DNA of 8,308 nucleotides from Dokdonella_A sp051958935 (lineage in GTDB: Bacteria; Pseudomonadota; Gammaproteobacteria; Xanthomonadales; Rhodanobacteraceae). The position numbers and the translations under genes are program-made. Shown here one piece after another: positions 1-8,139 of the stretch (position 1 is the first letter of the stretch; every line of letters starts with the position of its first letter). A model generated the notes under the pieces. It had not been told where the DNA came from and did no database searches. It worked only from the letters and a program-made list of their open reading frames with translations. Location: the NCBI RefSeq assembly GCF_051958935.1, contig NZ_JBQCFP010000179.1, forward strand, positions 1 through 8,308. The letters run 5' to 3'.

Positions 1-1979
<1,979 letters not shown>

Positions 1980-1983
1980 ATGA

Positions 1984-2048
1984 CCGGCGCGCCGGGTTCA
2001 CCGAGGTGCTGGTGAACAACGGTCGCCGGAACGCCAGGGTGCGCCCTG
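1984..2048 (+). terminator. Hairpin cluster after the kinase gene, possible terminator
   Basis: Three inverted repeats follow within 70 bases of the kinase stop codon. The first is a 12-base perfect palindrome CCGGCGCGCCGG (1984-1995). The second is GTTCACC / GGTGAAC (1996-2002 with 2011-2017, 8-base loop). The third is CAGGG / CCCTG (2035-2039 with 2044-2048, 4-base loop). None is followed by a T-run, so a classical intrinsic terminator is not shown. The position, between convergent genes ending at 1979 and 2228, suits transcript ending. The remaining bases up to 2227 show no supported gene. Confidence 0.35.
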
Positions 2049-2227
2049 CCAGCCCGACGCGCACATCCTGGCGGGATCACGCCGGGGCGCTCGCGGATGA
2101 TCAAATCTTTACGATGCACCGCGGTCGGCCCTGCGCTCCGGCGATGTCATTGCCGGCGCCCACGGCCTGCGTTCTCCGCGAATGGACCTGGTCGCAGCGC
2201 AGGCACGCATCGACCGGATCGGCGCCC

Positions 2228-2797
2228 CTAGAAGCTGCGCACCCGCCGCGGTTTGATCAGCAGCGACATGCCGATGCCGGCCAGGAGCCAGCCGCCGAAT
2301 TGGTCGGCGAGGTCGCCGAGCAGGAAAGACGTCGAAAAGCCGTACCAGTTCCATTGCGACAGCGAAATCGACAGCCATGCCGCGACGCCGATCGCGGCCA
2401 TCGACAGCACGCGCCGCGCGACGCCGCCGCCGAGCTGCACGAGCAGCAAGGCGCCGAGCAGGGCGGCGAGCACGTTGGAAAAGAACTCGGTGACGAGCTG
2501 CCGCGGCGACATCGCTTCACCGCCATTGGGCCGGTAGATCATGAGGCCGGAGGGTCCGCTCGCGAGGCGCTGTTTCCAGGCGTCCTGCTCCTGCGTGGTC
2601 GCCTTGGCGTAATCGAGCCATGGGAAGTAGTACATGCCGGGCTGGTCGACGTTGCTGCCGATGCTCGCGACGACCGCGGCCTCATTCGGCAGCGGCTTCA
2701 TCGCGTCGCGCTCGAACGGAAGCACGATGTGTGACACCGCCCCCCAGATGAACATGAGGAACCCACCGACGATCGCTGCCAGCACGACACGCACCAT
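2228..2797 (-). CDS. Conserved-looking inner-membrane protein, function unknown
   Basis: A 189-residue protein with four probable membrane helices, at about residues 3-26, 101-122, 130-148 and 160-181. A soluble loop of about 70 residues lies between helices 1 and 2. This loop has the recognisable strings PGMYYFPWLDY and PSGLMIYRPNG, and SQWNWYGF sits between helices 3 and 4. These aromatic and glycine-rich strings look like conserved family signatures, but I cannot assign the family. The start is supported by GGGAG (2804-2808) six bases before the ATG. The gene converges on the kinase gene and lies downstream of the exported-protein gene on the same strand. The 164-base gap between the two contains a strong hairpin, so it probably has its own promoter. 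An enzymatic role is not evident: there are no clustered catalytic residues or metal motifs. Confidence 0.85.
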   Translation of the reverse strand: MVRVVLAAIVGGFLMFIWGAVSHIVLPFERDAMKPLPNEAAVVASIGSNVDQPGMYYFPWLDYAKATTQEQDAWKQRLASGPSGLMIYRPNGGEAMSPRQLVTEFFSNVLAALLGALLLVQLGGGVARRVLSMAAIGVAAWLSISLSQWNWYGFSTSFLLGDLADQFGGWLLAGIGMSLLIKPRRVRSF

Positions 2798-2915
2798 GGT
2801 CCACTCCCGACGGTCGACACAATGGCCCGATCATACGCGTGCGGCGGCCACGATGGGCGTATCAAGCCGGACGGCGCGGCAGCGGTTCAAAACGTCAGCG
2901 GTACCTACTCGTGCA

Positions 2916-2944
2916 ACGACGGGCCGCGATGCGCGGCCCGTCGT
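2916..2944 (-). terminator. Perfect 13-bp hairpin after the exported-protein gene
   Basis: Arms ACGACGGGCCGCG (2916-2928) and CGCGGCCCGTCGT (2932-2944) are perfectly complementary around a 3-base loop. On the minus strand the hairpin begins 17 bases after the TAA stop of the exported-protein gene. Only two T residues follow the stem, so U-tract-dependent ending would be weak. The length and position still make it the best terminator candidate in the window. It separates the exported-protein gene from the membrane-protein gene downstream. Confidence 0.65.
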
Positions 2945-2961
2945 ATCGTGACACGATGGTG

Positions 2962-3423
2962 TTACTTGCGGATCTTGCCCGCCGGCTCGATCGTGAAGCC
3001 GCCGACGCTCACGCCGAGCTCGACGCCTTCGCCGGAGCCCGCGAGCGCGAGCGACACGGTGCCCTTGGTGAGCACCTGCGCGGTACCCGATTTCACCGCA
3101 CCCGCGCTGGCGTCACCCTGCGCGTAGGTGCCGAGCACGTCGTTGATGTTGTGCACGTCGGTGAAACGGCCAGTGCCGTTGTCGATGTGCGACTTGCCGA
3201 CGGTGAGGCCGCCGCCTTTGGCGGAGATCTTCACGTTCATCGATTCGCCGTTCTCGCACATCACGGTGCCATGGCCTTCGGCATGCTTGAAGATGAGCGA
3301 CCAGCCGGTCAGCGAGAACTTCAGCTTGCAGTCCAGATTCGCCGATTCCGCATGCGCCTGGACCGAACCGAACACGGCCAGTGCGAGACCGGCGGCGAGC
3401 GCGGAAAGGGTACGGTGCTTCAT
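2962..3423 (-). CDS. Small exported protein of unknown function
   Basis: A 153-residue protein with a clear Sec signal peptide: MKHR, a hydrophobic stretch LSALAAGLALAVFGSV, and likely cleavage after AHA (residue 25). The mature part is about 128 residues, glycine-rich and probably beta-rich. It has only two cysteines (C32 and C56), which could form one disulfide in the periplasm. An SLTGWSLIFKHAEGHG string near its N-terminus is followed by alternating beta-type segments such as GTVSLALAGSGEGVELGVSVGG. The arrangement loosely recalls small secreted domains such as DUF992 (a cysteine-framed strand, a central GTY, a Gly/Ala-rich segment), but I do not claim membership. The start is decided by AGGAGG (3431-3436) seven bases before the ATG, one of the best ribosome sites in the window. 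It lies 68 bases downstream of the glycosylase gene and ends at a strong hairpin, so it could be the last gene of that transcript or have its own promoter. Confidence 0.85.
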   Translation of the reverse strand: MKHRTLSALAAGLALAVFGSVQAHAESANLDCKLKFSLTGWSLIFKHAEGHGTVMCENGESMNVKISAKGGGLTVGKSHIDNGTGRFTDVHNINDVLGTYAQGDASAGAVKSGTAQVLTKGTVSLALAGSGEGVELGVSVGGFTIEPAGKIRK

Positions 3424-3491
3424 GGGACAACCTCCTGTGTTGGAACGGCGGGCAGTCTCGCGCCGCCAAGCTGAACGGCTCGGGACCGCCG

Positions 3492-4079
3492 TCAGCGCCG
3501 CTCGGGCTGCGTCCATGCGAGCATCTCGCGCCAGCGCGCGAGCTTGTCCGCGCGCGGGATCGACGCGTTGGCCGGGCTCGTCGACGGCATCGCGAGCACG
3601 GCGAGGCGCGCGCGGCGTGACGCTTCGATCGCCGGCTCGATGCGGCGACGGTACACCTGCAGCGCCTTGGCGCCGTTGAGGGCGAGCGCGGCGATCGTCG
3701 GCTCGCGGGCGAGCAGTCCCGGAATGTCGTTGGCAATCTCGCTCGCGGCGACGATGTCGCTGTCGAGGCTGCCGCGGCGCTCGCAGCGCTCGAGCACGTC
3801 CCAGATGCCGACGCCACGTGCATGCAGGCGCGCGATGCGTTCGGCATACGGCCGCTCGGGCCCCGCGTCGAACAGCTCGCGCATGAACGGCCAGAAGAGG
3901 TTCTGCGCATGGCCGTACGACTGCCGCAGCGCGAGCGAGGCGAGGCTCGGCACCGTGCCGAGCACGAGCACGCGGCACCCGGCGCCGACCTGCGGCGGAA
4001 AGCTCTCGACGCGAGGCGCCGCGTCGTCCGCGACGCGCCCGCGTGCCGGATCAGCCGGCGGTCTTCTTGAGTTCGGCAA
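3492..4079 (-). CDS. DNA-deoxyinosine/uracil glycosylase, UDG superfamily (family 6, HDG-like)
   Basis: A base-excision repair enzyme expected to remove deaminated bases (hypoxanthine, possibly uracil) from DNA. The 195-residue protein has the superfamily's two active-site motifs. Motif 1 is VLGTVPS (39-45) leading into SYGHAQNLFW (54-63), where N60 matches the presumed catalytic Asn of family 6. Motif 2 is MPSTSPANA (164-172). Also typical are GIWDVL (91-96), SLDSDI (104-109), ND (117-118) and LNGAKA (134-139). The family usually shows GHPxN; here it is GHAQN. The only in-frame start upstream of motif 1 that keeps the VESFPP segment is TTG at 4079, inside the end of the peroxiredoxin gene (29-base overlap). 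I see no clear Shine-Dalgarno site, so coupling to peroxiredoxin translation is likely. A GTG at 3971 would cut into the first beta strand. Assignment to the UDG superfamily is strong; exact substrate is inferred. Confidence 0.9.
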   Translation of the reverse strand: MPNSRRPPADPARGRVADDAAPRVESFPPQVGAGCRVLVLGTVPSLASLALRQSYGHAQNLFWPFMRELFDAGPERPYAERIARLHARGVGIWDVLERCERRGSLDSDIVAASEIANDIPGLLAREPTIAALALNGAKALQVYRRRIEPAIEASRRARLAVLAMPSTSPANASIPRADKLARWREMLAWTQPERR

Positions 4080-4599
4080 GGTCGGCGAGTACCTGCTTGG
4101 AGTTTTCCTTGGGGTCGACGTCCTTGTAGCGCTTGGCGACCTTGCCCGTGGGATCGATCAGGAATGTCTCGCGACGCGCGTAGGTCATGCCCAGCTTGGA
4201 GGTGTTGAGTACGCCGTACGCCTTGGCGGTCGACTGATCGGCGTCGGACAAGAGGCGGAACGGCACGTGGTACTTCTCGGCGAACTCGGCGTGCGACTTC
4301 ACGTCGTCGAGGCTGACGCCGTAGACGTCCGCGCCGGCCTTGCGGAGCGCGACGATGTCGTCGCGGAACGTGCACACCTCGGTCGTGCAGCCGGGGGTGA
4401 AGTCCTTCGGGTAGAAATACAGCACGGTCCACTTGCCGCGCTCCTGCGCGAGCGTGTGCCAGTCGCCCTTCTGGTCCTGCAGGCGGTAGTCGGGCGCGGC
4501 ATCGCCGACGGCCGGGCCGGCAGGCGCGGGTTCATCGGCGAACGACGGCGCGGCGACGAGTGCGAAGGCGAAACCGAGCAGGCAGGCGAAACGTTTCAT
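4051..4599 (-). CDS. Exported peroxiredoxin, PrxQ/BCP type
   Basis: Thiol peroxidase reducing hydrogen peroxide or organic peroxides, normally recycled by a thioredoxin-like partner. The 182-residue protein (from the ATG at 4599) contains FYPKDFTPGCTTEVCTF. The peroxidatic cysteine is C71 in the TPGC motif, and the resolving cysteine C76 lies five residues later, as in helix-2 two-cysteine PrxQ proteins. T68 and R143 (in RRETFLID) complete the active site. Residues 1-21 form a signal peptide (MKRFACLLGF, then a hydrophobic core ending PSFA), so it acts in the periplasm or envelope, unlike the usual cytosolic BCP of about 155 residues. An ATG twelve bases upstream (4611) is in frame but lacks a ribosome site. 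The gene overlaps the glycosylase gene at its 3' end and is divergent from the 75-residue gene. Signal peptide and motifs are seen directly; the redox partner is unknown. Confidence 0.93.
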   Translation of the reverse strand: MKRFACLLGFAFALVAAPSFADEPAPAGPAVGDAAPDYRLQDQKGDWHTLAQERGKWTVLYFYPKDFTPGCTTEVCTFRDDIVALRKAGADVYGVSLDDVKSHAEFAEKYHVPFRLLSDADQSTAKAYGVLNTSKLGMTYARRETFLIDPTGKVAKRYKDVDPKENSKQVLADLAELKKTAG

Positions 4600-4605
4600 C
4601 GAAGG

Positions 4606-4609
4606 CTCC
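4606..4609 (-). promoter_or_regulatory. Ribosome binding site deciding the peroxiredoxin start
   Basis: On the minus strand GGAG lies six bases before the ATG at 4599. It overlaps the alternative ATG at 4611, which itself has no purine-rich site upstream. This favours the shorter protein beginning MKRF, which also gives a cleaner signal peptide. Confidence 0.7.
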
Positions 4610-4734
4610 ATGGAAACAAGGCAAATCGGGCGGCCAGTCTACGCCGCCACGCACGCAGGACCGGCGATCGCTGCGATTTCATTCAGAATGGATACGGTAT
4701 TTCCGAAGGCCGACGGGCGCGGGAAAGCGACGGC

Positions 4735-4962
4735 ATGGCGGGCATGGTCCTCAAGCACCTCTACCACGCGCGCGGCAGCGATGGGAACGACTACGAGATC
4801 CACGTCTACGTCGAGCCGGCGAGCCACGAGAATGCACACATCGAGCGCCTCGCCAAGGTCTGCCTCGCCGACGGAGGCGAACTCAAGGTGCTGTCGAAGC
4901 GGCACTACGAAGTGGCCGCGAGCGGCGTCACGCTCGAGGCGCATGATCCGGAGGCGATCTGA
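4735..4962 (+). CDS. Small protein of unknown function (75 aa)
   Basis: A short cytoplasmic protein beginning MAGMVLKHLYHARGSDG and ending in EAHDPEAI. It has no signal peptide, membrane segment or cysteine pair; the single cysteine is in AKVCLADGG. It looks like one small alpha/beta domain. A strand (YEIHVYVEP) is followed by a helix with acidic and histidine residues (SHENAHIERLAKVCL), then strands ELKVLSKRHYEVAASGVTLEA. The start is uncertain: ATG at 4735 has GGGA ten bases upstream, and ATG at 4744 is also possible. The region between it and the divergent peroxiredoxin (4612-4734) must hold both promoters; only weak sigma-70-like matches are visible. Amino-acid composition and coherent secondary structure support it as real. 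I do not recognise the family. Confidence 0.7.
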   Translation: MAGMVLKHLYHARGSDGNDYEIHVYVEPASHENAHIERLAKVCLADGGELKVLSKRHYEVAASGVTLEAHDPEAI

Positions 4963-5053
4963 GGCGCGTCGCGATCGTGGCCTGGCATGAGAGCAGCGAG
5001 GCTTTCGCCGCTCGCACCGGAGCGACGTTTACGGGCGCTCCACATCCTGCCTC

Positions 5054-5089
5054 GTAGGGCGGATCAAGCCACGCAGCGGCGGATCCGCC
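5054..5089 (+). repeat. GTAG-type REP hairpin unit
   Basis: Starts GTAG, immediately followed by GGCGGATC (5058-5065), which is perfectly complementary to GATCCGCC (5082-5089). The loop includes GCAGCG. The right arm also lies inside a 12-base perfect palindrome GGCGGATCCGCC (5078-5089). The layout (GTAG, GGCGG arm, GCAGCG loop, CCGCC arm) is shared with the units at 7983-8013, 8081-8113 (reverse strand) and 8141-8171. GTAG beside the stem is the hallmark of REP sequences recognised by RAYT transposases (known for Stenotrophomonas SMAG repeats). Confidence 0.65.
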
Positions 5090-5189
5090 TTCACCGTTCC
5101 GCGCCTTCGCACGCCGGCTCCGGCATCCGGCCTTGAGCCGCCTTGCTCGACGCGAACGGAGTCGTGGGGAAGCGCACGCGTCGTATCCG

Positions 5190-5217
5190 GGAGCATCACG
5201 ACTGAAGGCGTTCCCAC
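5190..5217 (-). repeat. REP-like repeat, second family, minus-strand copy
   Basis: Read on the minus strand it starts GTGGGAACGCCTTCAG and continues TCGTGATGC. It matches the plus-strand copy at 5236-5262 at most positions: CTTCAG and GATGC are conserved and most differences fall in the flanking arms. The hairpin is imperfect (ACG/CGT outer and CT/AG inner pairs around a mismatch). It lies 18-20 bases from its partner in opposite orientation. Confidence 0.55.
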
Positions 5218-5235
5218 GCGGCTTGCCGGGTTCTT

Positions 5236-5262
5236 CGCGGGAGCGGCTTCAGCCGCGATGCC
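5236..5262 (+). repeat. REP-like repeat, second family, plus-strand copy
   Basis: Contains the perfect hairpin GCGGCT / AGCCGC (5243-5248 with 5251-5256) around TC, followed by GATGC. The sequence GGGAGCGGCTTCAGCCGCGA is of a kind commonly scattered in Xanthomonadales intergenic regions. With the inverted copy at 5190-5217 it forms a BIME-like pair whose starts face each other. Confidence 0.6.
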
Positions 5263-5301
5263 CTTCGACCCATTCACTCGCCCTCGGAAAACGCCGGTGC
5301 G

Positions 5302-6042
5302 CTATTTTCTCTTCGCGAGCTGCGGGAACTTCGCCGCGTCGTAGCCGCCGACTTCGAACACGAGCGTGCGCGGTTCCTTGCCCTTCTCGGTCACGTCGAT
5401 GCTGAGCTTCTGCGTACCGGCGAGCTTGGCGATGAACGCCTTGTCGTCCTTGATGAAGAGCGCGGGCTCGCCGGTGTCGGGCAGGTACGCGGCGATCTTC
5501 TGCGGCTTGTCGTCGAAGCGCGCGGCGAGACTGCAGGTACCCTTGCACTCGAAACCCTTGCCGCCGCCGAACAGGTACACGCTCTGCCCCCACGCGGAAT
5601 GGCGCCGCAGGATCAGGCGCACGCGCTTGTCCGCGGCGAGGTCACTGCTGTAGATCGAAGCGGTAACCTGGTCGCCGCCCGACTCCTTGCCCGCCTGGTA
5701 ACTCCACATCGCGACGAGGCGGCGGCGCGTCGCGATCTCGGTCGCCTTGGCGGTCGCGTCGGCGAGCGTCTCCTGTACTTCCTTCGCCGCCGCGCTGCCC
5801 GGCCACTTGTCGACGATCTCCTTGCCGATCGGCGCAGCGAGCTCCCATTGCTGTTCCTTGTGCAGGGTGCGATAGAGCTCGAGCGATTTGGCCTGCTGGG
5901 CATCGGCCACGGGGCTCGACGGCGATGTCGCCGGCGCTGCACCTGGCGCCGGGTTCGGGCTCGAATCCGCGGGGGGCTCCGACGGCGAACAGGACGCGAC
6001 GAGCACGGCGGCGACGAGGAGGGCTGGAGTCTGGCGACGCAT
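5302..6042 (-). CDS. Putative lipoprotein of unknown function
   Basis: A 246-residue protein with a lipoprotein signal: MRRQTP, a hydrophobic stretch, then a VASC lipobox placing the lipid-bearing cysteine at residue 18. A linker rich in Pro, Ser and Ala (about 19-48) leads to a helical part (about 50-110). This part, with ELYRTLHKEQQWELAAPIGKEIV and following helices, recalls a TPR-like pair. The C-terminal half (about 125-246) looks beta-rich. It holds a close cysteine pair, ECKGTC (C166 and C170), near GGGKGF, which could form a disulfide or bind a ligand. The start is supported by GGAG eight bases before the ATG (6051-6054). It lies 66 bases downstream of the DUF4124 gene on the same strand, so the two may be co-transcribed. 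Its stop faces a REP-containing convergent region. The envelope location is well supported; I do not recognise a specific family. Confidence 0.85.
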   Translation of the reverse strand: MRRQTPALLVAAVLVASCSPSEPPADSSPNPAPGAAPATSPSSPVADAQQAKSLELYRTLHKEQQWELAAPIGKEIVDKWPGSAAAKEVQETLADATAKATEIATRRRLVAMWSYQAGKESGGDQVTASIYSSDLAADKRVRLILRRHSAWGQSVYLFGGGKGFECKGTCSLAARFDDKPQKIAAYLPDTGEPALFIKDDKAFIAKLAGTQKLSIDVTEKGKEPRTLVFEVGGYDAAKFPQLAKRK

Positions 6043-6059
6043 CGGCGATGCTCCGTGTC

Positions 6060-6076
6060 GGATGGAATGTCCATCC
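6060..6076. other. 7-bp perfect hairpin between two minus-strand genes
   Basis: GGATGGA (6060-6066) pairs perfectly with TCCATCC (6070-6076) around a 3-base loop. It lies after the DUF4124 stop and a few bases before the ribosome site of the lipoprotein gene. It could be an operator, a leader hairpin or a weak terminator. Sequence alone does not decide. Confidence 0.3.
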
Positions 6077-6108
6077 TACCTGCATGCGCGCGATGCGGGC
6101 GCGTCGCG

Positions 6109-6660
6109 TCAGTAGCGCCGGCAGGGATCGCGTCCCGCATTGCGCTCGTAGGTCGACACCGCCTCGTCGTGTTCGCGTCCGCTGCGTCCGCCGGCATGCG
6201 CGAGCCGGCGACAGGCTTCCGCGCGCGGCAGCGGCGTGGCCGTCACGCCAACCATCGCCCCCTTGCCGCCGCGGGTGCCGGTCGTCGCGCTGCGCGACGA
6301 GCCGATCGTTTTCGGGCAGCTCCCATGGCGATAGAAGACGGCGCCATCCGACGCGCGGCATTCCCACGACATCACCGTTCGTGCATCCGCGTCGCCTCGG
6401 GCGCGTCGCCGTGCCGGCGCCGGCGCACGACTCCGCTCGCGCGTGCGCTCGTGCGTCCTCGCGGGCGCGGCCTCAGGCGGTGCAGGATCGAGCATCACCT
6501 CGGCCTGGCGTTCGCCCGCGGCGCAGGCGTGATCCTGGTAGGCGATCTCGCCGTGCGCGTTGCGGCAGCTGAAGACCGGGTCGGCGTGGGCGAGGGCGGA
6601 CACGCCGAGGAGTCCGGCGCAGGCGCATGCGCGCAGGCGGCGTGGAAGTGATTTGCGCAT
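6109..6660 (-). CDS. Secreted DUF4124-type protein with duplicated cysteine motif
   Basis: A 183-residue protein with a signal peptide (basic start MRKSLPRRLR, hydrophobic core, likely cleavage after AHA at residue 26). The N-terminal mature part, VFSCRNAHGEIAYQDHAC, is the short DUF4124 pattern found in many gammaproteobacterial envelope proteins. A second copy, WECRASDGAVFYRHGSC, occurs after a linker of about 50 residues rich in Arg, Ala, Pro and Glu. Both copies share C-R-x3-G-x3-Y-x4-C with the same 14-residue cysteine spacing (C32/C46 and C101/C115). Two more cysteines (C150 and C180, the latter in a YERNAGRDPC tail) give six after cleavage, enough for three disulfides. The start is supported by GGAG seven bases before the ATG (6668-6671). 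The gene is divergent from dinB and upstream of the lipoprotein gene. Longer extensions of this frame towards 8064 run antisense to dinB and are not real. Function is unknown. Confidence 0.85.
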   Translation of the reverse strand: MRKSLPRRLRACACAGLLGVSALAHADPVFSCRNAHGEIAYQDHACAAGERQAEVMLDPAPPEAAPARTHERTRERSRAPAPARRRARGDADARTVMSWECRASDGAVFYRHGSCPKTIGSSRSATTGTRGGKGAMVGVTATPLPRAEACRRLAHAGGRSGREHDEAVSTYERNAGRDPCRRY

Positions 6661-6840
6661 GATCCAGCTCCGCATTCCGTGGAGCGGGCATGCTGCTGCA
6701 CGGGGCGCGGCCGCGACGACGGTCGGCTGGCGCGGTACGACGTGCGAACGCAGCGCGCATCCGCGCGCGATGGCACCCGCCACGCGCGTGCGACCGGCCC
6801 GCGCGCGACACGTCCTGCGGTAGTAGCATCGCGCGCTTCG

Positions 6841-7920
<1,080 letters not shown>

Positions 7921-7960
7921 GGTGGCAGCCGGGAGGGGATGAAGAGCACGAAGGTTGAAA

Positions 7961-7979
7961 CACGGAGCACGCGGAGCAC
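7961..7979 (+). repeat. Short CACGGAG-type tandem repeat
   Basis: CACGGAG followed directly by CACGCGGAG and then CAC. Such CACGGAG-like strings are often seen in intergenic DNA of related genomes. It abuts the left end of the first palindromic element by three bases. Only two units are present. Confidence 0.3.
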
Positions 7980-7981
7980 CC

Positions 7982-8114
7982 TGTAGGGCGGCACGCGCGC
8001 AGCGCGTGCCGCCGAAGCGTTTGATCAAAGCGCAAGATCCATGTTCCGGGCTTGGGCTTTCCACCCCGCCGCATCGCCGCGGCGGGACTCGCGCTGCGCT
8101 CGACCCGCCCTACA
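7982..8114. repeat. 133-bp palindromic element, copy 1 (inverted GTAG-REP pair around a core)
   Basis: Ends are perfect 10-base inverted repeats TGTAGGGCGG (7982-7991) and CCGCCCTACA (8105-8114). The left unit is a perfect 12-bp hairpin GGCGGCACGCGC / GCGCGTGCCGCC (7987-7998 with 8002-8013) with loop GCA, preceded by GTAG. The right unit, read on the minus strand (8113 to 8081), again starts GTAG, then GGCGGG, a GCAGCG loop and CCCGCC. Between them lie a 10-base palindrome TTTGATCAAA (8020-8029) and an 8-bp hairpin CCCGCCGC / GCGGCGGG (8065-8072 with 8079-8086), which competes with the right unit for the same arm. No flanking target duplication is visible. The structure fits a non-autonomous BIME/MITE-like element. 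Confidence 0.7.
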
Positions 8115-8139
8115 CGCCCCACCGGGCACCACGATGTCG

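Larger units (their letters stand above)
4963..5301. other. 339-base convergent intergenic region with REP-like repeats
   Basis: This region lies between the ends of the 75-residue gene (+) and the lipoprotein gene (-). I find no supported gene in it. It contains one GTAG-type hairpin unit (5054-5089) and an inverted pair of a second repeat family (5190-5217 and 5236-5262), listed separately. Placement between convergent genes is typical of REP elements. The stretch 4963-5053 shows nothing clear. Confidence 0.7.

Noticed and set aside
3113..4432. 439-residue minus-strand open frame across peroxiredoxin, glycosylase and exported-protein genes
   Set aside because: It is extremely Arg-rich, has no recognisable domain, and overlaps three genes with clear motifs in other frames.
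4612..4734. Sigma-70 promoters for the divergent peroxiredoxin and 75-residue genes
   Set aside because: The best candidates match only about half of the -35 and -10 consensus positions, which is expected by chance.
3544..4962. 472-residue plus-strand open frame
   Set aside because: Only the final 75 codons form a plausible protein. The upstream part is antisense to the glycosylase and peroxiredoxin genes.
4985..5020. Terminator-like inverted repeat after the 75-residue gene
   Set aside because: Only a GGC/GCC core pairs. Extension needs several mismatches, and no T-run follows.
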